NCBI GenBank assembly: GCA_043787975.1
Contig: JAYVUK010000060.1
Location: 1 to 47,734, forward strand
From: JAPLDA01 sp043787975
Lineage (GTDB): Bacteria; Bacteroidota; Bacteroidia; AKYH767-A; 2013-40CM-41-45
Length of the DNA: 47,734 nt
Direction of reading: 5' to 3'
Shown here: positions 1-9,506 of the stretch, piece by piece
Numbering within the stretch: position 1 is the stretch's first letter
Layout: each line of letters starts with the position of its first letter
Translations under genes and position numbers: made by a program
Notes under the pieces: model-generated
The model's database searches: none
Seen by the model: only the letters and a program-made list of their open reading frames with translations
Told to the model about the DNA's origin: nothing

Positions 1-2
1 AA

Positions 3-719
3 CTAAACGGAGGAATTATTTCAGGAGCGACTGCATCATCTTATTCTGCAAATGTTGCAGGAAGTTACACATGTGTTGTTACCAACGGTTGTGGTAATGC
101 AACATCAAATACAATCAGTGTCATTCAAGGGCCTGCAATTCCTTCAACTCCTTCACAAATTTCCGGAGTCGTTCATCCATGTCCGGGGAACAACGGTGTT
201 GTATATTCTATTTCTTCGGTGAGCGGCGCCACTTCCTATCATTGGACGGTTCCTGTAACCGCCACAGTTGCAAGCGGACAGGGTACCACAAGCATTGCAG
301 TGAACTTTTCTTCAACTTTTGCAAGCGGTACCATCTCAGTTACTGCCGGTAATAGTTGTGGCAATAGCGGACCGAGAAATAAATCCGTTGCCAAAGTTCC
401 TTCCTGCGCAGCTCCTGTAATCCTTGTGTATAATAACAGGAATATGGATTCAGATGATGTGCCTGGTGAAAATATATTTAACGCAGAAGTTTTTCCAAAT
501 CCAAGCAGTAATTATTTTACGGTTAAAATAACTTCGCCGGAGGCAAGCAAATGTCTTTTTGTAATTCGGGATATTCTCGGAAGAGAGATGGAGAGAAAAG
601 AAAATGTCAGTGTGGATGAGAGTATAAATTTTGGCTATCATCTTGTCAGTGGAATTTATTTTGTAGAAATAATTCAGGGTGACTCGAAGAAGGTAGTACG
701 GATTGTTAAAAGTGAATAA
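3..719 (+). CDS. C-terminal part of a T9SS-sorted, Ig-like surface protein (5' end outside window)
   Basis: The reading frame is open from the left edge (first full codon at base 3) to a TAA at 717-719, so this is the last 238 residues of a larger protein. The visible part contains beta-rich Ig-like modules with paired cysteines and runs of Ser, Thr, Gly and Asn. The final roughly 80 residues have the T9SS type A sorting domain pattern: a VFPNPSSNYF start, a DILGRE strand, SGIYFVEI and a basic C-terminal strand. Such proteins are exported by Sec and T9SS and anchored on the cell surface. The GTG at 219 is an internal codon, not a start. A shared terminator separates it from the convergent gene that follows. 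The function of the whole protein cannot be judged from the tail. Confidence 0.85.
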   Translation, partial: LNGGIISGATASSYSANVAGSYTCVVTNGCGNATSNTISVIQGPAIPSTPSQISGVVHPCPGNNGVVYSISSVSGATSYHWTVPVTATVASGQGTTSIAVNFSSTFASGTISVTAGNSCGNSGPRNKSVAKVPSCAAPVILVYNNRNMDSDDVPGENIFNAEVFPNPSSNYFTVKITSPEASKCLFVIRDILGREMERKENVSVDESINFGYHLVSGIYFVEIIQGDSKKVVRIVKSE

Positions 720-742
720 GCAACATCGAATGGATTCTAAAT

Positions 743-776
743 AAAAAAATCCCTCTGCAATTGCAAAGGGATTTTT
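743..776. terminator. Bidirectional rho-independent terminator
   Basis: Two arms of about 13 bases (AATCCCTCTGCAA and TTGCAAAGGGATT, one mismatch) form a hairpin flanked by an A-run on the left and a T-run on the right. It lies between two convergent genes and can serve both. Confidence 0.85.
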
Positions 777-807
777 AGTTTCCGCTAACCCATATATTTT
801 ATGAGTA

Positions 808-2265
808 TTATTCTTTAATCGGGTTTGCTAATTTGCGGATGATGGATTCATCCATTTTCACAAACCATAACATTCTTTTGTTGCCGGTATTTGAAGCATT
901 GAATGCTTCATAAAGTTCAGTAACTTTCTTCACTTTCTTTCTGAACTCTTCCGGTTTGATGGCAGCTTTCAGCATTTTGATAAAGATCGAAGCCGGCTCA
1001 AATAAAGTTTCGTCTTCAGCAGTTTGTCTTTTGATACTTTGTATCAACTGTGCGCAGAGTCCGTCTTCTCCCATCATGGCATAATTGAGTGCCTGGAAAA
1101 GTTTGCATTCCACATCAGAGAAAAGAAATTTTTTCAACGACATATCATTGCGAAGCGAGTTGATTGTTTTTGCGGCACCGTTGTAATCCCCTTCGTAGAA
1201 TTTCCCGATGGCGATAAATTTTTTGAAGGTGATGAAAGGATAAGGTTCTTCGCTGTTCACATCAAAACAACTTTCCAATTCTTTATTCAGGTTCGTTAGG
1301 TTGCTCACATCTCCGTTCGTAAGGAAGCGCTCCAATTTTGAATTCAGGAATTGGATCGTATGGAAACTGAAGATTGGTTTTTGTGCGATATCAGGAACCT
1401 GTGCATCAATCTGGTGATAATAATGATCGGCACGAACGGTGTTTCCTGTACGTTGATAATATTCAAAGTATAAGAAATCAACCACAAAGCGTATGCTTTG
1501 ATAGAAGGTATCCATTTCATACGTCTCAAAGTGTTTTTTGATTTGCTGAAGAATGGAATCAATTTCTATTTCTAATGATTTCAGATTTTCCGCCCGTGAT
1601 GTGAGTGTGCACATGGAATAGATACGAACGATGTTATGCAACACGAACAAACGGTGTCCATGGTACAATTCAGAAATATTGGTAAGCTCACGCAACACAG
1701 TCTTCATACTTTCGAGATCGCGTTCATCGCGTGAAAGCAAATACATACCGGTACGTTTCGTGAATTCAAAAAATAAATCTTCCGCTTTTACAACGGAGAG
1801 AGAATAGGCAACGTGCTTGTTATATTCTTTTTCATAAAAATCAAAATCGCCGTTGTACATACTTAAGCGTGCAAGCGCTTTATAGATAACGATCAATTCA
1901 TTTGACAGGTCATATTCGATGAGTTGTTTTTCTAAGTTTTTCAAAGCGCGAATGGAAACATCGCGGTCATTTCCGAACAACATGGCAGGAACCATCGCTA
2001 CTTTTTCCTTCAAAACACTGATTGGATTGTCAGCGTTGTTTGAAAGGTATTGAGCAATTCTCTCATTCAACCTCGATTTAAGAGTATAGTATGCGCTTGC
2101 ATTTACTCCTAACACTTCCATCATTTTATTCTCGTCATAATTCTCGGTTCGGGCAGCTTCAAGAACAACGTATGGTTTGTTGTTTTTTCTTCCGGCTACA
2201 GCTGAAAGAAGTTCCTGGTACTCTTTTTCATTTAATTTCTTGATTGTTTTGTTCAATGTTTCCAT
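808..2265 (-). CDS. Predicted all-helical (TPR-like) protein of unknown function
   Basis: A 485-residue protein with no signal peptide or membrane segment, so probably cytoplasmic. Residues 1-75 include a stretch (KMMEVLGVNASAYYTLKSRL) that could form a helix-turn-helix. The rest is a long series of amphipathic helices spaced like TPR or other alpha-solenoid repeats, rich in Leu, Phe, Tyr, Glu and Lys. I do not recognise a catalytic motif. TPR-like proteins usually act as protein-binding scaffolds, but no partner is evident. It is transcribed alone, convergent with the upstream surface protein gene, and has a long 5' intergenic region. The ATG at 2265 is the natural start. Confidence 0.7.
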   Translation of the reverse strand: METLNKTIKKLNEKEYQELLSAVAGRKNNKPYVVLEAARTENYDENKMMEVLGVNASAYYTLKSRLNERIAQYLSNNADNPISVLKEKVAMVPAMLFGNDRDVSIRALKNLEKQLIEYDLSNELIVIYKALARLSMYNGDFDFYEKEYNKHVAYSLSVVKAEDLFFEFTKRTGMYLLSRDERDLESMKTVLRELTNISELYHGHRLFVLHNIVRIYSMCTLTSRAENLKSLEIEIDSILQQIKKHFETYEMDTFYQSIRFVVDFLYFEYYQRTGNTVRADHYYHQIDAQVPDIAQKPIFSFHTIQFLNSKLERFLTNGDVSNLTNLNKELESCFDVNSEEPYPFITFKKFIAIGKFYEGDYNGAAKTINSLRNDMSLKKFLFSDVECKLFQALNYAMMGEDGLCAQLIQSIKRQTAEDETLFEPASIFIKMLKAAIKPEEFRKKVKKVTELYEAFNASNTGNKRMLWFVKMDESIIRKLANPIKE

Positions 2266-2589
2266 TTTGAATGAATGAGGATTTTAGACTTGATAAGGTT
2301 TGTGTGAGTGTTGAATTTATTGATGTCTAACGATGAACGGAGTCCATTAGATTCACTCCCTGCGAATTTTTCCATCCTTTTTATAATCAGTTTTCTTACA
2401 TGAACAGTATTGAAGTTAACGGTTGAATGGGTCGTTTTTTTTTACCTAAAGGATGTTTTTTTCATTTACATCCTACACTTTTTGCCTTCGAATCATGGAA
2501 ACCTTACAGATGTAAGAGCGGAGCGTTATTGTAAAAACTTCACCGCTATGAAATGGTATAATTGATTCAAAACTCATAAAATAATTCAA
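2266..2589. other. 324-base intergenic region between divergent genes
   Basis: No gene seen. It must hold the promoters of the divergent genes at 2265 (minus) and 2590 (plus). Visible structure: a 7-base inverted repeat AGGATGT (2450-2456) / ACATCCT (2468-2474) with a T-rich loop, and a weaker AGCGG...CCGCT repeat near 2517-2550. No clear TAnnTTTG element was found. Confidence 0.5.
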
Positions 2590-3132
2590 ATGAAAACTCA
2601 ACTTACTAAATCAATTTCAGGGCTCCAGGGCAGTGACGTGTTCCAGACCTTAAAAATTAAGGCATCGTCACATCGCTTATTCATGTATGCATTGCAACTG
2701 GTAATCCTCTTTGTACTGGTGTTTGCAACCGTAAGCACATTTGCACAAACTCCGGCTCCTGTTGCAGCAAAAGCTACTACGGTGGATGGCAAGCTTGAAT
2801 TTGTGAAACAACAAATTGTTTACAATACAGGAAAGGTTTATTTCAACTGGGTTGTAAAAGCAAATTCATCGGATTGCCTGTATGTGATCGAACGTTCACC
2901 TGACGGAAATGAATATGAACCTGTCGGTTTAAAAGAAGGTATTGGTTCACCGCTTGAACTGTTATATAGCTGGGTGGATGCAAAACCGGTTACCGGAACA
3001 GCATTCTATAGGATCAAACAAATTGATAACGATGGAAAGTTGGTTGCGGAAGCAGCTCCAAGAATGATTTCTATTATTGAAACCAATCCATTGTTTATCG
3101 AGAAAGGTAGTAGAATGGTCTCCACTAAATAA
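2590..3132 (+). CDS. Small exported beta-sandwich protein, T9SS-associated type
   Basis: A 180-residue protein with a basic N-terminus, a hydrophobic segment at about residues 36-54 ending in a plausible signal-peptidase site (STFAQT), then about 110 residues. That part carries the pattern YVIERSPDGNEYEPVG ... YSWVDAKPVTGTAFYRIKQID. In Bacteroidota this pattern is the common fibronectin-III-like domain that usually precedes a T9SS sorting domain. Here the protein stops about 20 residues after it, with no sorting domain. The signal segment starts unusually late, so an internal start is possible, although no better ATG is obvious. It lies 57 bases upstream of the giant PKD gene and may be co-transcribed with it. 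Confidence 0.7.
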   Translation: MKTQLTKSISGLQGSDVFQTLKIKASSHRLFMYALQLVILFVLVFATVSTFAQTPAPVAAKATTVDGKLEFVKQQIVYNTGKVYFNWVVKANSSDCLYVIERSPDGNEYEPVGLKEGIGSPLELLYSWVDAKPVTGTAFYRIKQIDNDGKLVAEAAPRMISIIETNPLFIEKGSRMVSTK

Positions 3133-3189
3133 GTAGGAGATCATTCACTATAACTACTCATTACGGGGAGTAAACACAATCAATTTTAC

Positions 3190-6100
3190 ATGGATACCAT
3201 TTCGCAAATTTGTAAGAAGTTAAGGGCAACATTGATTATAGTTCATATAATCGGGTTGTTCTTATTTTCAGAGACGATACAGGCTTCACCGAATGCTTCG
3301 TTTACTGCAAATCAAACTTCCGGCTGTGCACCTTTAAACGTACAGTTTACAAGTACATCAACGGGTGCAGTATCCTATTTTTGGGATTTGGGAAACCTCA
3401 ATACGTCTACGCTTGCAAATCCCAGCAACCTGTATGTAACTCCCGGAAATTATACCATTACATTGATTGTAACGGATGCAAGTGGAAATACCGACACGGC
3501 TGTTTATGTTAACTATATACATGCGATAGGAAATCCGCATGCCGATTTCAGTTCCAATAGTACGTCATCGTGTATCGGGAATAATCTTTTCTCCTTTACG
3601 AATTCTTCAACAGGAGGCTTTACGTATGTCTGGGATTTTGGAGACGGTACAACGTCTACGCTTCCGAATCCGACGCATCACTATAACATCTCAGGAACAT
3701 TTACGGTAACACTCCTTGCAACAAATTCGTTCGGATGCCAGGATGTTAAAATCAGGAACCTTTACATCACTGTTTTTCCAAAGCCGGATGCAACCATCAC
3801 TGCAGCTACCACCTCCAGTTGTGATTCCAATACCATTTTTAGTTTCAATTCACTGGGCCCCGGAATCGTTTCATGGTTCTGGACATTCGGAGACGGAGCT
3901 ACTTCCAACCAGCAGAATCCTTCGCATGCATACAGTTCAGCGGGAACCTATTCGGTATCCTTAATTGCTGTAAACGGAAATGGTTGTATTGACACCGTTG
4001 ATGCACCAACCATCATTCATGTCGGAACAACTCAATGGGCAAGTTTCACGGCTACACCCGACAGCGGATGTGCACCCTTAACAGTTACTTTTAATAACAC
4101 CAATGCAAACGTGGCAAGTTGTGTATGGAATTTCGGTGACAACACCACTTCCTCCGCATTAGCGCCAACACATATCTATAACATTCCCGGATTTTATACT
4201 GTTTCGCTGGTTGTTACAACAACCGACGGATGTATTGATTCTGTTCAGTACACGAACATGATACAGGCCGGACTTCAACCTACTGTGAACTTCGTCAATT
4301 CGAACGGAACAGGTTGCGTACCGTTCAACGTTCAGTTCGGAAACACATCTTCCAATTTTGTAAACTGTGAGTGGAGCTTTGGTGACGGAGCAGTTTCTAC
4401 CCAAACCAATCCTTCACATACCTATACTACGAATGGAATTTATACGGTGACACTGACGTGTTGGGGACCGACAGGCTGCGTGAAAAGTAGGACACGTTCA
4501 AGCATTATCAATGTTTCTTCAGGACATGCACTTTTTATTGCGAACCCACGAAGCGGTTGTCCGCCATTGACTGTTAATTTTACAAACGGTTCGTATGGTA
4601 ATCAACTTTCTTATCATTGGATCTTTGGTGATGGAGCAACTTCGAATGCACAAGCTCCAACTCATATCTATACAACTGCCGGTATTTTTGACGTGACACT
4701 TATTGTAACCGATTCATTGGGTTGCACAGATACACTTGTAAAGCCGGCTTACATCACTACCGTTGATCTTGTTGCCGGTTATGTTGCTCCTCCTCCAACA
4801 ATTGGTTGCGCTCCGCTTACCACACAATTCAATGACGGTACCATTGGTACAACATCCTGGTTATGGGATTTTGGTGATGGTACCACATCTACCTTGCAGA
4901 ATCCTTCTCATACCTATACGACTCCCGGTATATATACTGTTTCACTCACATCAACAGGAGCCGGAGGAGCTTGCACACAGGTCATCAACAACTTCAGCAC
5001 ATTCGATGTGCGGGGAGGTTATGCAGGATTCATTCACTTTGATTCGCCTTGTCCTCCCTACGTGACCACATTTACAGACACTTCTTTAAATGCAGTTTCA
5101 TGGCTTTGGAATTTTGGAGACGGGACAACTTCAACTTCACAAAATCCTAATCACAACTATACAGACCCGGGTTACTACAGTGTTTCATTGACGATTACAA
5201 CTGCTGATGGTTGTACCTATACAACACAACAGAATAACATTTACTTCGCTCCGTTTGGTGCGAACTTTTATGGAATTAATCAAGGAACCACATTTCCAAT
5301 GGATGTCGACTTTTTCGCCAACTCCGTTGGAGCAACAGGATGGCTTTGGAATTTCGGAGACAGCACAACATCCACGCTGCAAAATCCTGTGCATACGTAC
5401 CCGGTTTTTGGAAACTATGCTGTTACACTTCAGATTACAAATGATGTGTGCACATTATTTTATGCGCCACCTCCTTTTAACTTTGGTACTCCCGATACAA
5501 CTCCCGTTGCAACCGGTGACACAACTGCAATTCATGTTCAACATGGATGCAGGCCGTTTACCATGTCATTCTCAAATGTAGTTGCAGGTTCGGTGCAGTG
5601 GTACTGGGATTTCGGAGACGGAGATACTTCAGCGCTTCAATTTCCTATTCACACGTACGATACAACAGGAGTATTTACAGTAACACTTACAACACATGAT
5701 TCTTTTGGAAATATTTCTGTGCTTACCATGGATAGCGTAATCAACGTAGATGGGCCGCAGGCAGCATTTACGTTTAATACCACTCTGAATTGTAATACCA
5801 CGACTATCCAATTTACAGACGCTTCAACAGGAGGTGTGAATAGCTGGCTTTGGGATTACTATGACGGGACTACAGACACCACACAAAATACGATACATAT
5901 ATATCCGGATGTTTTACCCAATCACATCATCACATTCACGGTGACGGATACGATGGGTTGCTCCAGTTCAATTTCTACGAGCATATTTGCGAATCCTCCA
6001 AGCCCGGTATCGGCAAATGAATCTGAAGTATGCGGGCAGGATACAATCTATTTCAGCACTACTCTTTTGAATTCCGTTTCATACCTGTGGAATTTTGGTG

Positions 6101-8985
6101 ACAGCACAACGTCTACGCAGGTGAATCCGTCACACCCTTTTTTAGCAGAAGGAATTTATTATGCAACCTTAACAGTTACGGATAGTTCCGGGTGTACACA
6201 AACATTCGGAGTGTTTCCCGGCATTCATGTAAGTATTCCGGTTGTAAATTTCAGTACGGTTGGTTCAAGACATGGATGCAATAAGCTGAGAGTGGATTTC
6301 ATCAACCTCTCTTCAACAGATGCCGATGCGTACTTCTGGGATTTCGGAGACGGATATACATCGACCAGTCAAACGCCATCTCATATCTATTATGCAGCCG
6401 GAAGTTTCAATGTTACACTGACTATATACAGGGGAAATTGTGTGTCAACACTTCCTATGCCAAATTACATTGTGATTGATACGGCACATGCTGATTTTAA
6501 TTTTATAACCGATGGAATTTGTGTGCCGATTACAGCGACATTCACAGACCTTAGTGTAAATCCTGTAGCGTGGTCATGGGCGTTCGGTAACGGAACTACT
6601 TCAACGATTCAAAATCCGACCTCTTCCTATTCAGATTCGACCGGTTTAATAAAATTAGTGATTACAGATATCCATGGATGTAAAGATTCAGTCGAACTGG
6701 GACCAATTACTCCTCTCTCGGCACATTTTACTGTAGATAGCGATTCAGGATGCGCTCCTTTTTCGGTTCAGTTTTCAAGTGATACATCGCTGGCACAAGC
6801 CTGGTTTTGGAATTTCGGAGATGGTTTTACATCTACTTCGCAATCTCCTTTGCATCTCTATCAAACTCCCGGAAACTATAGTGTAACACTTATTGTTACT
6901 TCCGATCCAATCTTTCATTGTTCAGACACGATTGTAATGCCGAATTTAATTAATGCGTTACACATTGTGACTGACTTTACAACAAACGACCGATCAGGCT
7001 GTGCGCCTTACTTAGTCAACTTCACAAATAATTCAGTTGATGCGAATACCTATTTATGGGATTTCGGTGACAGCACCACGTCCACCAATCAAAATCCTTC
7101 CCATATTTATAATCACCCGGGAATATATACGGTTACACTGATCTCATCGAGTACACACGGTTGTTCTGATACACTCGTGAGACAACAATACATTCATGTA
7201 CTTGGTCCTGTTACCAATTTCACAGCGTCTGCATTTTCCGGTTGCAATCCATTCAATGTCACATTCACTGACTTGTCGCAGGATGCATTGGATTGGAGCT
7301 GGACATTCGGAGACGGTTACGCATCTACGCAACAAAGCCCTGTACATTTATTCCAGGATACAGGATCATTCATTGTTGCCCTGGTGACACACGATACTTC
7401 CGGTTGTTCTTCTTATTATCAATTACCGCAACCGATCGTTGTTCATGCTGTTCCGGTTGCATCATTCAACACAACTGACACGCTCGGTTGTCAGCCGTTT
7501 ACCGCTGACTTTTCGAATGCATCACTATATAGTGACTCATACTATTGGGATTTCGGAGATGGTGATTCATCTTCCAGTACAAATCCTTCTCATGTTTATA
7601 CCGTGCCGGGAACGTATCATGTCAACCTAATATCACTAAACCAATTCGGATGCTCGGATACATTTTTATTGCCGCAGCCGGTGATCGTGCATCAAACTCC
7701 ACAACCGGCATTTACCGTTGATACAAGCCAGGGTTGTTCTACCTTGTATGTAAACTTCCAGAATCTATCTGAAAATCTCAGTGAGCCAACCTACCTGTGG
7801 GACTTTGGAAATGGAACTACCTCTACGCTGGCGAATCCTCCTGCACAGTTTCCTGATCCGGGATTCTATAATATTTCTTTGACCGTTACCAATTCAAGTG
7901 GCTGCACCAACTCGGTCATGTACCCGGCATATATACATGTGTTCGATACGTTGCCTCCGGCTATAACAAATATACTAAGCGTTTCGGTTACCTCGAATAC
8001 AACCGTTGAGATCAAATGGGAAAATAATCCTGCGATTGATCTTGGAGCTTATAAATTGTACCGGTTAAATCCTTTGACTGGTGTATATGAGAATATATAT
8101 ACCATCTATAATCCGAACAATACCGTATTCACGTTGGATCCATCGTATGTGGATTCAGGATTGAATACACTTCACCAGACGTATACGTATAAATTACAAA
8201 CGCTGGATGTTTGCGGTTATACCATCGGGCTTGACGAGTTAACGGCTCACACAACCATTAACGTGACTTCTCAACGCGTAGGAAATTCAATCCAGGTGTG
8301 GTGGAATTCCTATGGAGGATGTCCTGTGAACACGTATCAAATTTATCGTTCATATCCGGGCAGTACTCCTGTGTTACTTGCTACCGTTCCGTCAACACAA
8401 ATGCATTACCTCGATTCCATTTATGAATGTCCGTATCCGTATTCATACAGAATCACAGCAACAGATTTATGTGGCCGACCTTATATTTCAAACAGCGATA
8501 CGTCCGTAACAGAACCTGTCAACTTCCTGGCAAATCAAATTGTTGATGTCGTCAGGTCCACCGTTGTGAACAATGAAACGGTACTTACAGAATGGCTGTC
8601 GCCAGTTGTTCACCCGGAAAAAGTTGCGCAGTATGATATTTATCGTTCCACCGACAATATTAATTTCTCGTATCTCTCCTCTGTTCCGAATGTGCAAACG
8701 AATTATATGGATGACGATGTGAATGTCCAGTTCTATCATTACTTCTATAAAATAAAAGTGATCAATACCTGCAGCATCAACGAAGACCCGAGTTTGAATA
8801 CCTCTACCATTTTATTGAATGGTGAGATGCTGGAAGACCGTTCCGTTCATTTGCAATGGTCGCCTTACGAGGGATGGGAACTGGGAGTTGATTACTACAT
8901 CATTGAAAAATTGGATGGAAGCGGTGAGTGGCATTTCCTGAAACAAGTGGATGGCACAACAACGCATTACGATTACCAGGAATAA
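3190..8985 (+). CDS. Giant surface protein with 19 PKD repeats and fibronectin-III-like tail, no sorting domain
   Basis: A 1931-residue protein. Residues about 13-33 form a signal peptide. From about residue 33 to 1583 I count 19 PKD modules of roughly 80 residues, each with a W-x-F-G-D-G-x-T-S core, a P-S-H-x-Y turn and a Y-x-V-T-L strand. Most have a Cys near the start (SGCAPL) and another near the end (DGC), which could pair within a module. Four fibronectin-III-like modules follow (about 1584-1931), and the fourth is cut short at DYQE. PKD proteins of Bacteroidota are usually adhesins or surface filaments exported by T9SS. Neither a type A sorting domain nor a CHU_C/type B domain is present, so the gene looks truncated or frameshifted at 8983. 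Confidence 0.9.
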   Translation: MDTISQICKKLRATLIIVHIIGLFLFSETIQASPNASFTANQTSGCAPLNVQFTSTSTGAVSYFWDLGNLNTSTLANPSNLYVTPGNYTITLIVTDASGNTDTAVYVNYIHAIGNPHADFSSNSTSSCIGNNLFSFTNSSTGGFTYVWDFGDGTTSTLPNPTHHYNISGTFTVTLLATNSFGCQDVKIRNLYITVFPKPDATITAATTSSCDSNTIFSFNSLGPGIVSWFWTFGDGATSNQQNPSHAYSSAGTYSVSLIAVNGNGCIDTVDAPTIIHVGTTQWASFTATPDSGCAPLTVTFNNTNANVASCVWNFGDNTTSSALAPTHIYNIPGFYTVSLVVTTTDGCIDSVQYTNMIQAGLQPTVNFVNSNGTGCVPFNVQFGNTSSNFVNCEWSFGDGAVSTQTNPSHTYTTNGIYTVTLTCWGPTGCVKSRTRSSIINVSSGHALFIANPRSGCPPLTVNFTNGSYGNQLSYHWIFGDGATSNAQAPTHIYTTAGIFDVTLIVTDSLGCTDTLVKPAYITTVDLVAGYVAPPPTIGCAPLTTQFNDGTIGTTSWLWDFGDGTTSTLQNPSHTYTTPGIYTVSLTSTGAGGACTQVINNFSTFDVRGGYAGFIHFDSPCPPYVTTFTDTSLNAVSWLWNFGDGTTSTSQNPNHNYTDPGYYSVSLTITTADGCTYTTQQNNIYFAPFGANFYGINQGTTFPMDVDFFANSVGATGWLWNFGDSTTSTLQNPVHTYPVFGNYAVTLQITNDVCTLFYAPPPFNFGTPDTTPVATGDTTAIHVQHGCRPFTMSFSNVVAGSVQWYWDFGDGDTSALQFPIHTYDTTGVFTVTLTTHDSFGNISVLTMDSVINVDGPQAAFTFNTTLNCNTTTIQFTDASTGGVNSWLWDYYDGTTDTTQNTIHIYPDVLPNHIITFTVTDTMGCSSSISTSIFANPPSPVSANESEVCGQDTIYFSTTLLNSVSYLWNFGDSTTSTQVNPSHPFLAEGIYYATLTVTDSSGCTQTFGVFPGIHVSIPVVNFSTVGSRHGCNKLRVDFINLSSTDADAYFWDFGDGYTSTSQTPSHIYYAAGSFNVTLTIYRGNCVSTLPMPNYIVIDTAHADFNFITDGICVPITATFTDLSVNPVAWSWAFGNGTTSTIQNPTSSYSDSTGLIKLVITDIHGCKDSVELGPITPLSAHFTVDSDSGCAPFSVQFSSDTSLAQAWFWNFGDGFTSTSQSPLHLYQTPGNYSVTLIVTSDPIFHCSDTIVMPNLINALHIVTDFTTNDRSGCAPYLVNFTNNSVDANTYLWDFGDSTTSTNQNPSHIYNHPGIYTVTLISSSTHGCSDTLVRQQYIHVLGPVTNFTASAFSGCNPFNVTFTDLSQDALDWSWTFGDGYASTQQSPVHLFQDTGSFIVALVTHDTSGCSSYYQLPQPIVVHAVPVASFNTTDTLGCQPFTADFSNASLYSDSYYWDFGDGDSSSSTNPSHVYTVPGTYHVNLISLNQFGCSDTFLLPQPVIVHQTPQPAFTVDTSQGCSTLYVNFQNLSENLSEPTYLWDFGNGTTSTLANPPAQFPDPGFYNISLTVTNSSGCTNSVMYPAYIHVFDTLPPAITNILSVSVTSNTTVEIKWENNPAIDLGAYKLYRLNPLTGVYENIYTIYNPNNTVFTLDPSYVDSGLNTLHQTYTYKLQTLDVCGYTIGLDELTAHTTINVTSQRVGNSIQVWWNSYGGCPVNTYQIYRSYPGSTPVLLATVPSTQMHYLDSIYECPYPYSYRITATDLCGRPYISNSDTSVTEPVNFLANQIVDVVRSTVVNNETVLTEWLSPVVHPEKVAQYDIYRSTDNINFSYLSSVPNVQTNYMDDDVNVQFYHYFYKIKVINTCSINEDPSLNTSTILLNGEMLEDRSVHLQWSPYEGWELGVDYYIIEKLDGSGEWHFLKQVDGTTTHYDYQE

Positions 8986-9152
8986 CCAAAAAGAATCAGA
9001 CGAAGATTATGACCATCGTATTTATTACTGTTTATATTTACAATTATTTTACAAAGTTCAGGTACTTCAAAGTTCTGGAAGCAACAACGTATAGGTTTAT
9101 TGAGGAAGCGCACCATGCAAAGAGTTTTTTGAATTGCCGCATTAAATTAGTG

Positions 9153-9440
9153 ATGAAACGTTCAAAGAAGCAATTGATTTTTGATGAACTTTGGATTGAA
9201 GACCGCCTCTACAAAATTAAAATTACAGACCTGGAAAATCAATTAGTGGAAAATGATTTCAATGAGAAACAAGTGCTTTATATTGATGTTGAATCAGAAA
9301 TAAAATATTCAGAATATCAACTGTTTCCTGCTGAAGATTTAAGTTCTAAAATTTTTCTTGGTTACCAGGTTGGAAACAAAAGAAAGTACTTTCCGGTCTT
9401 CAGATCTTTTACTGAGTTGCAGCAGCTTGCGGTTGCATAG
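9153..9440 (+). CDS. Small protein of unknown function
   Basis: The frame is open from 8928, but the first 75 codons overlap the end of the PKD gene and read as low-quality peptide. The ATG at 9153 gives a 95-residue protein (MKRSKKQLIFDELWIEDR...) that is charged, soluble and without signal peptide. An earlier ATG at 9009 is possible. I recognise no family. It could also be the remains of sequence lost from the end of the PKD gene, though its composition (Lys, Glu and Asp rich) is unlike the Thr/Ser/Asn-rich PKD protein. No clear ribosome binding site is seen, which is common in this phylum. Confidence 0.45.
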   Translation: MKRSKKQLIFDELWIEDRLYKIKITDLENQLVENDFNEKQVLYIDVESEIKYSEYQLFPAEDLSSKIFLGYQVGNKRKYFPVFRSFTELQQLAVA

Positions 9441-9506
9441 AGAATTACTATCTTCCTCTTAACGGTTTGCATTTTATTAGTAGTTTCGCTACTGGTGAAA
9501 TAAGCA

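Noticed and set aside
3286..7941. Periodic sequence of about 240-250 bases that could suggest a satellite or CRISPR-like array
   Set aside because: The period is that of PKD modules in one open frame; DNA identity between units is low while the protein pattern is kept.
8928..9152. N-terminal extension of the small gene ending at 9440
   Set aside because: It overlaps the end of the PKD gene in another frame and has unlikely composition; the ATG at 9153 is a more natural start.
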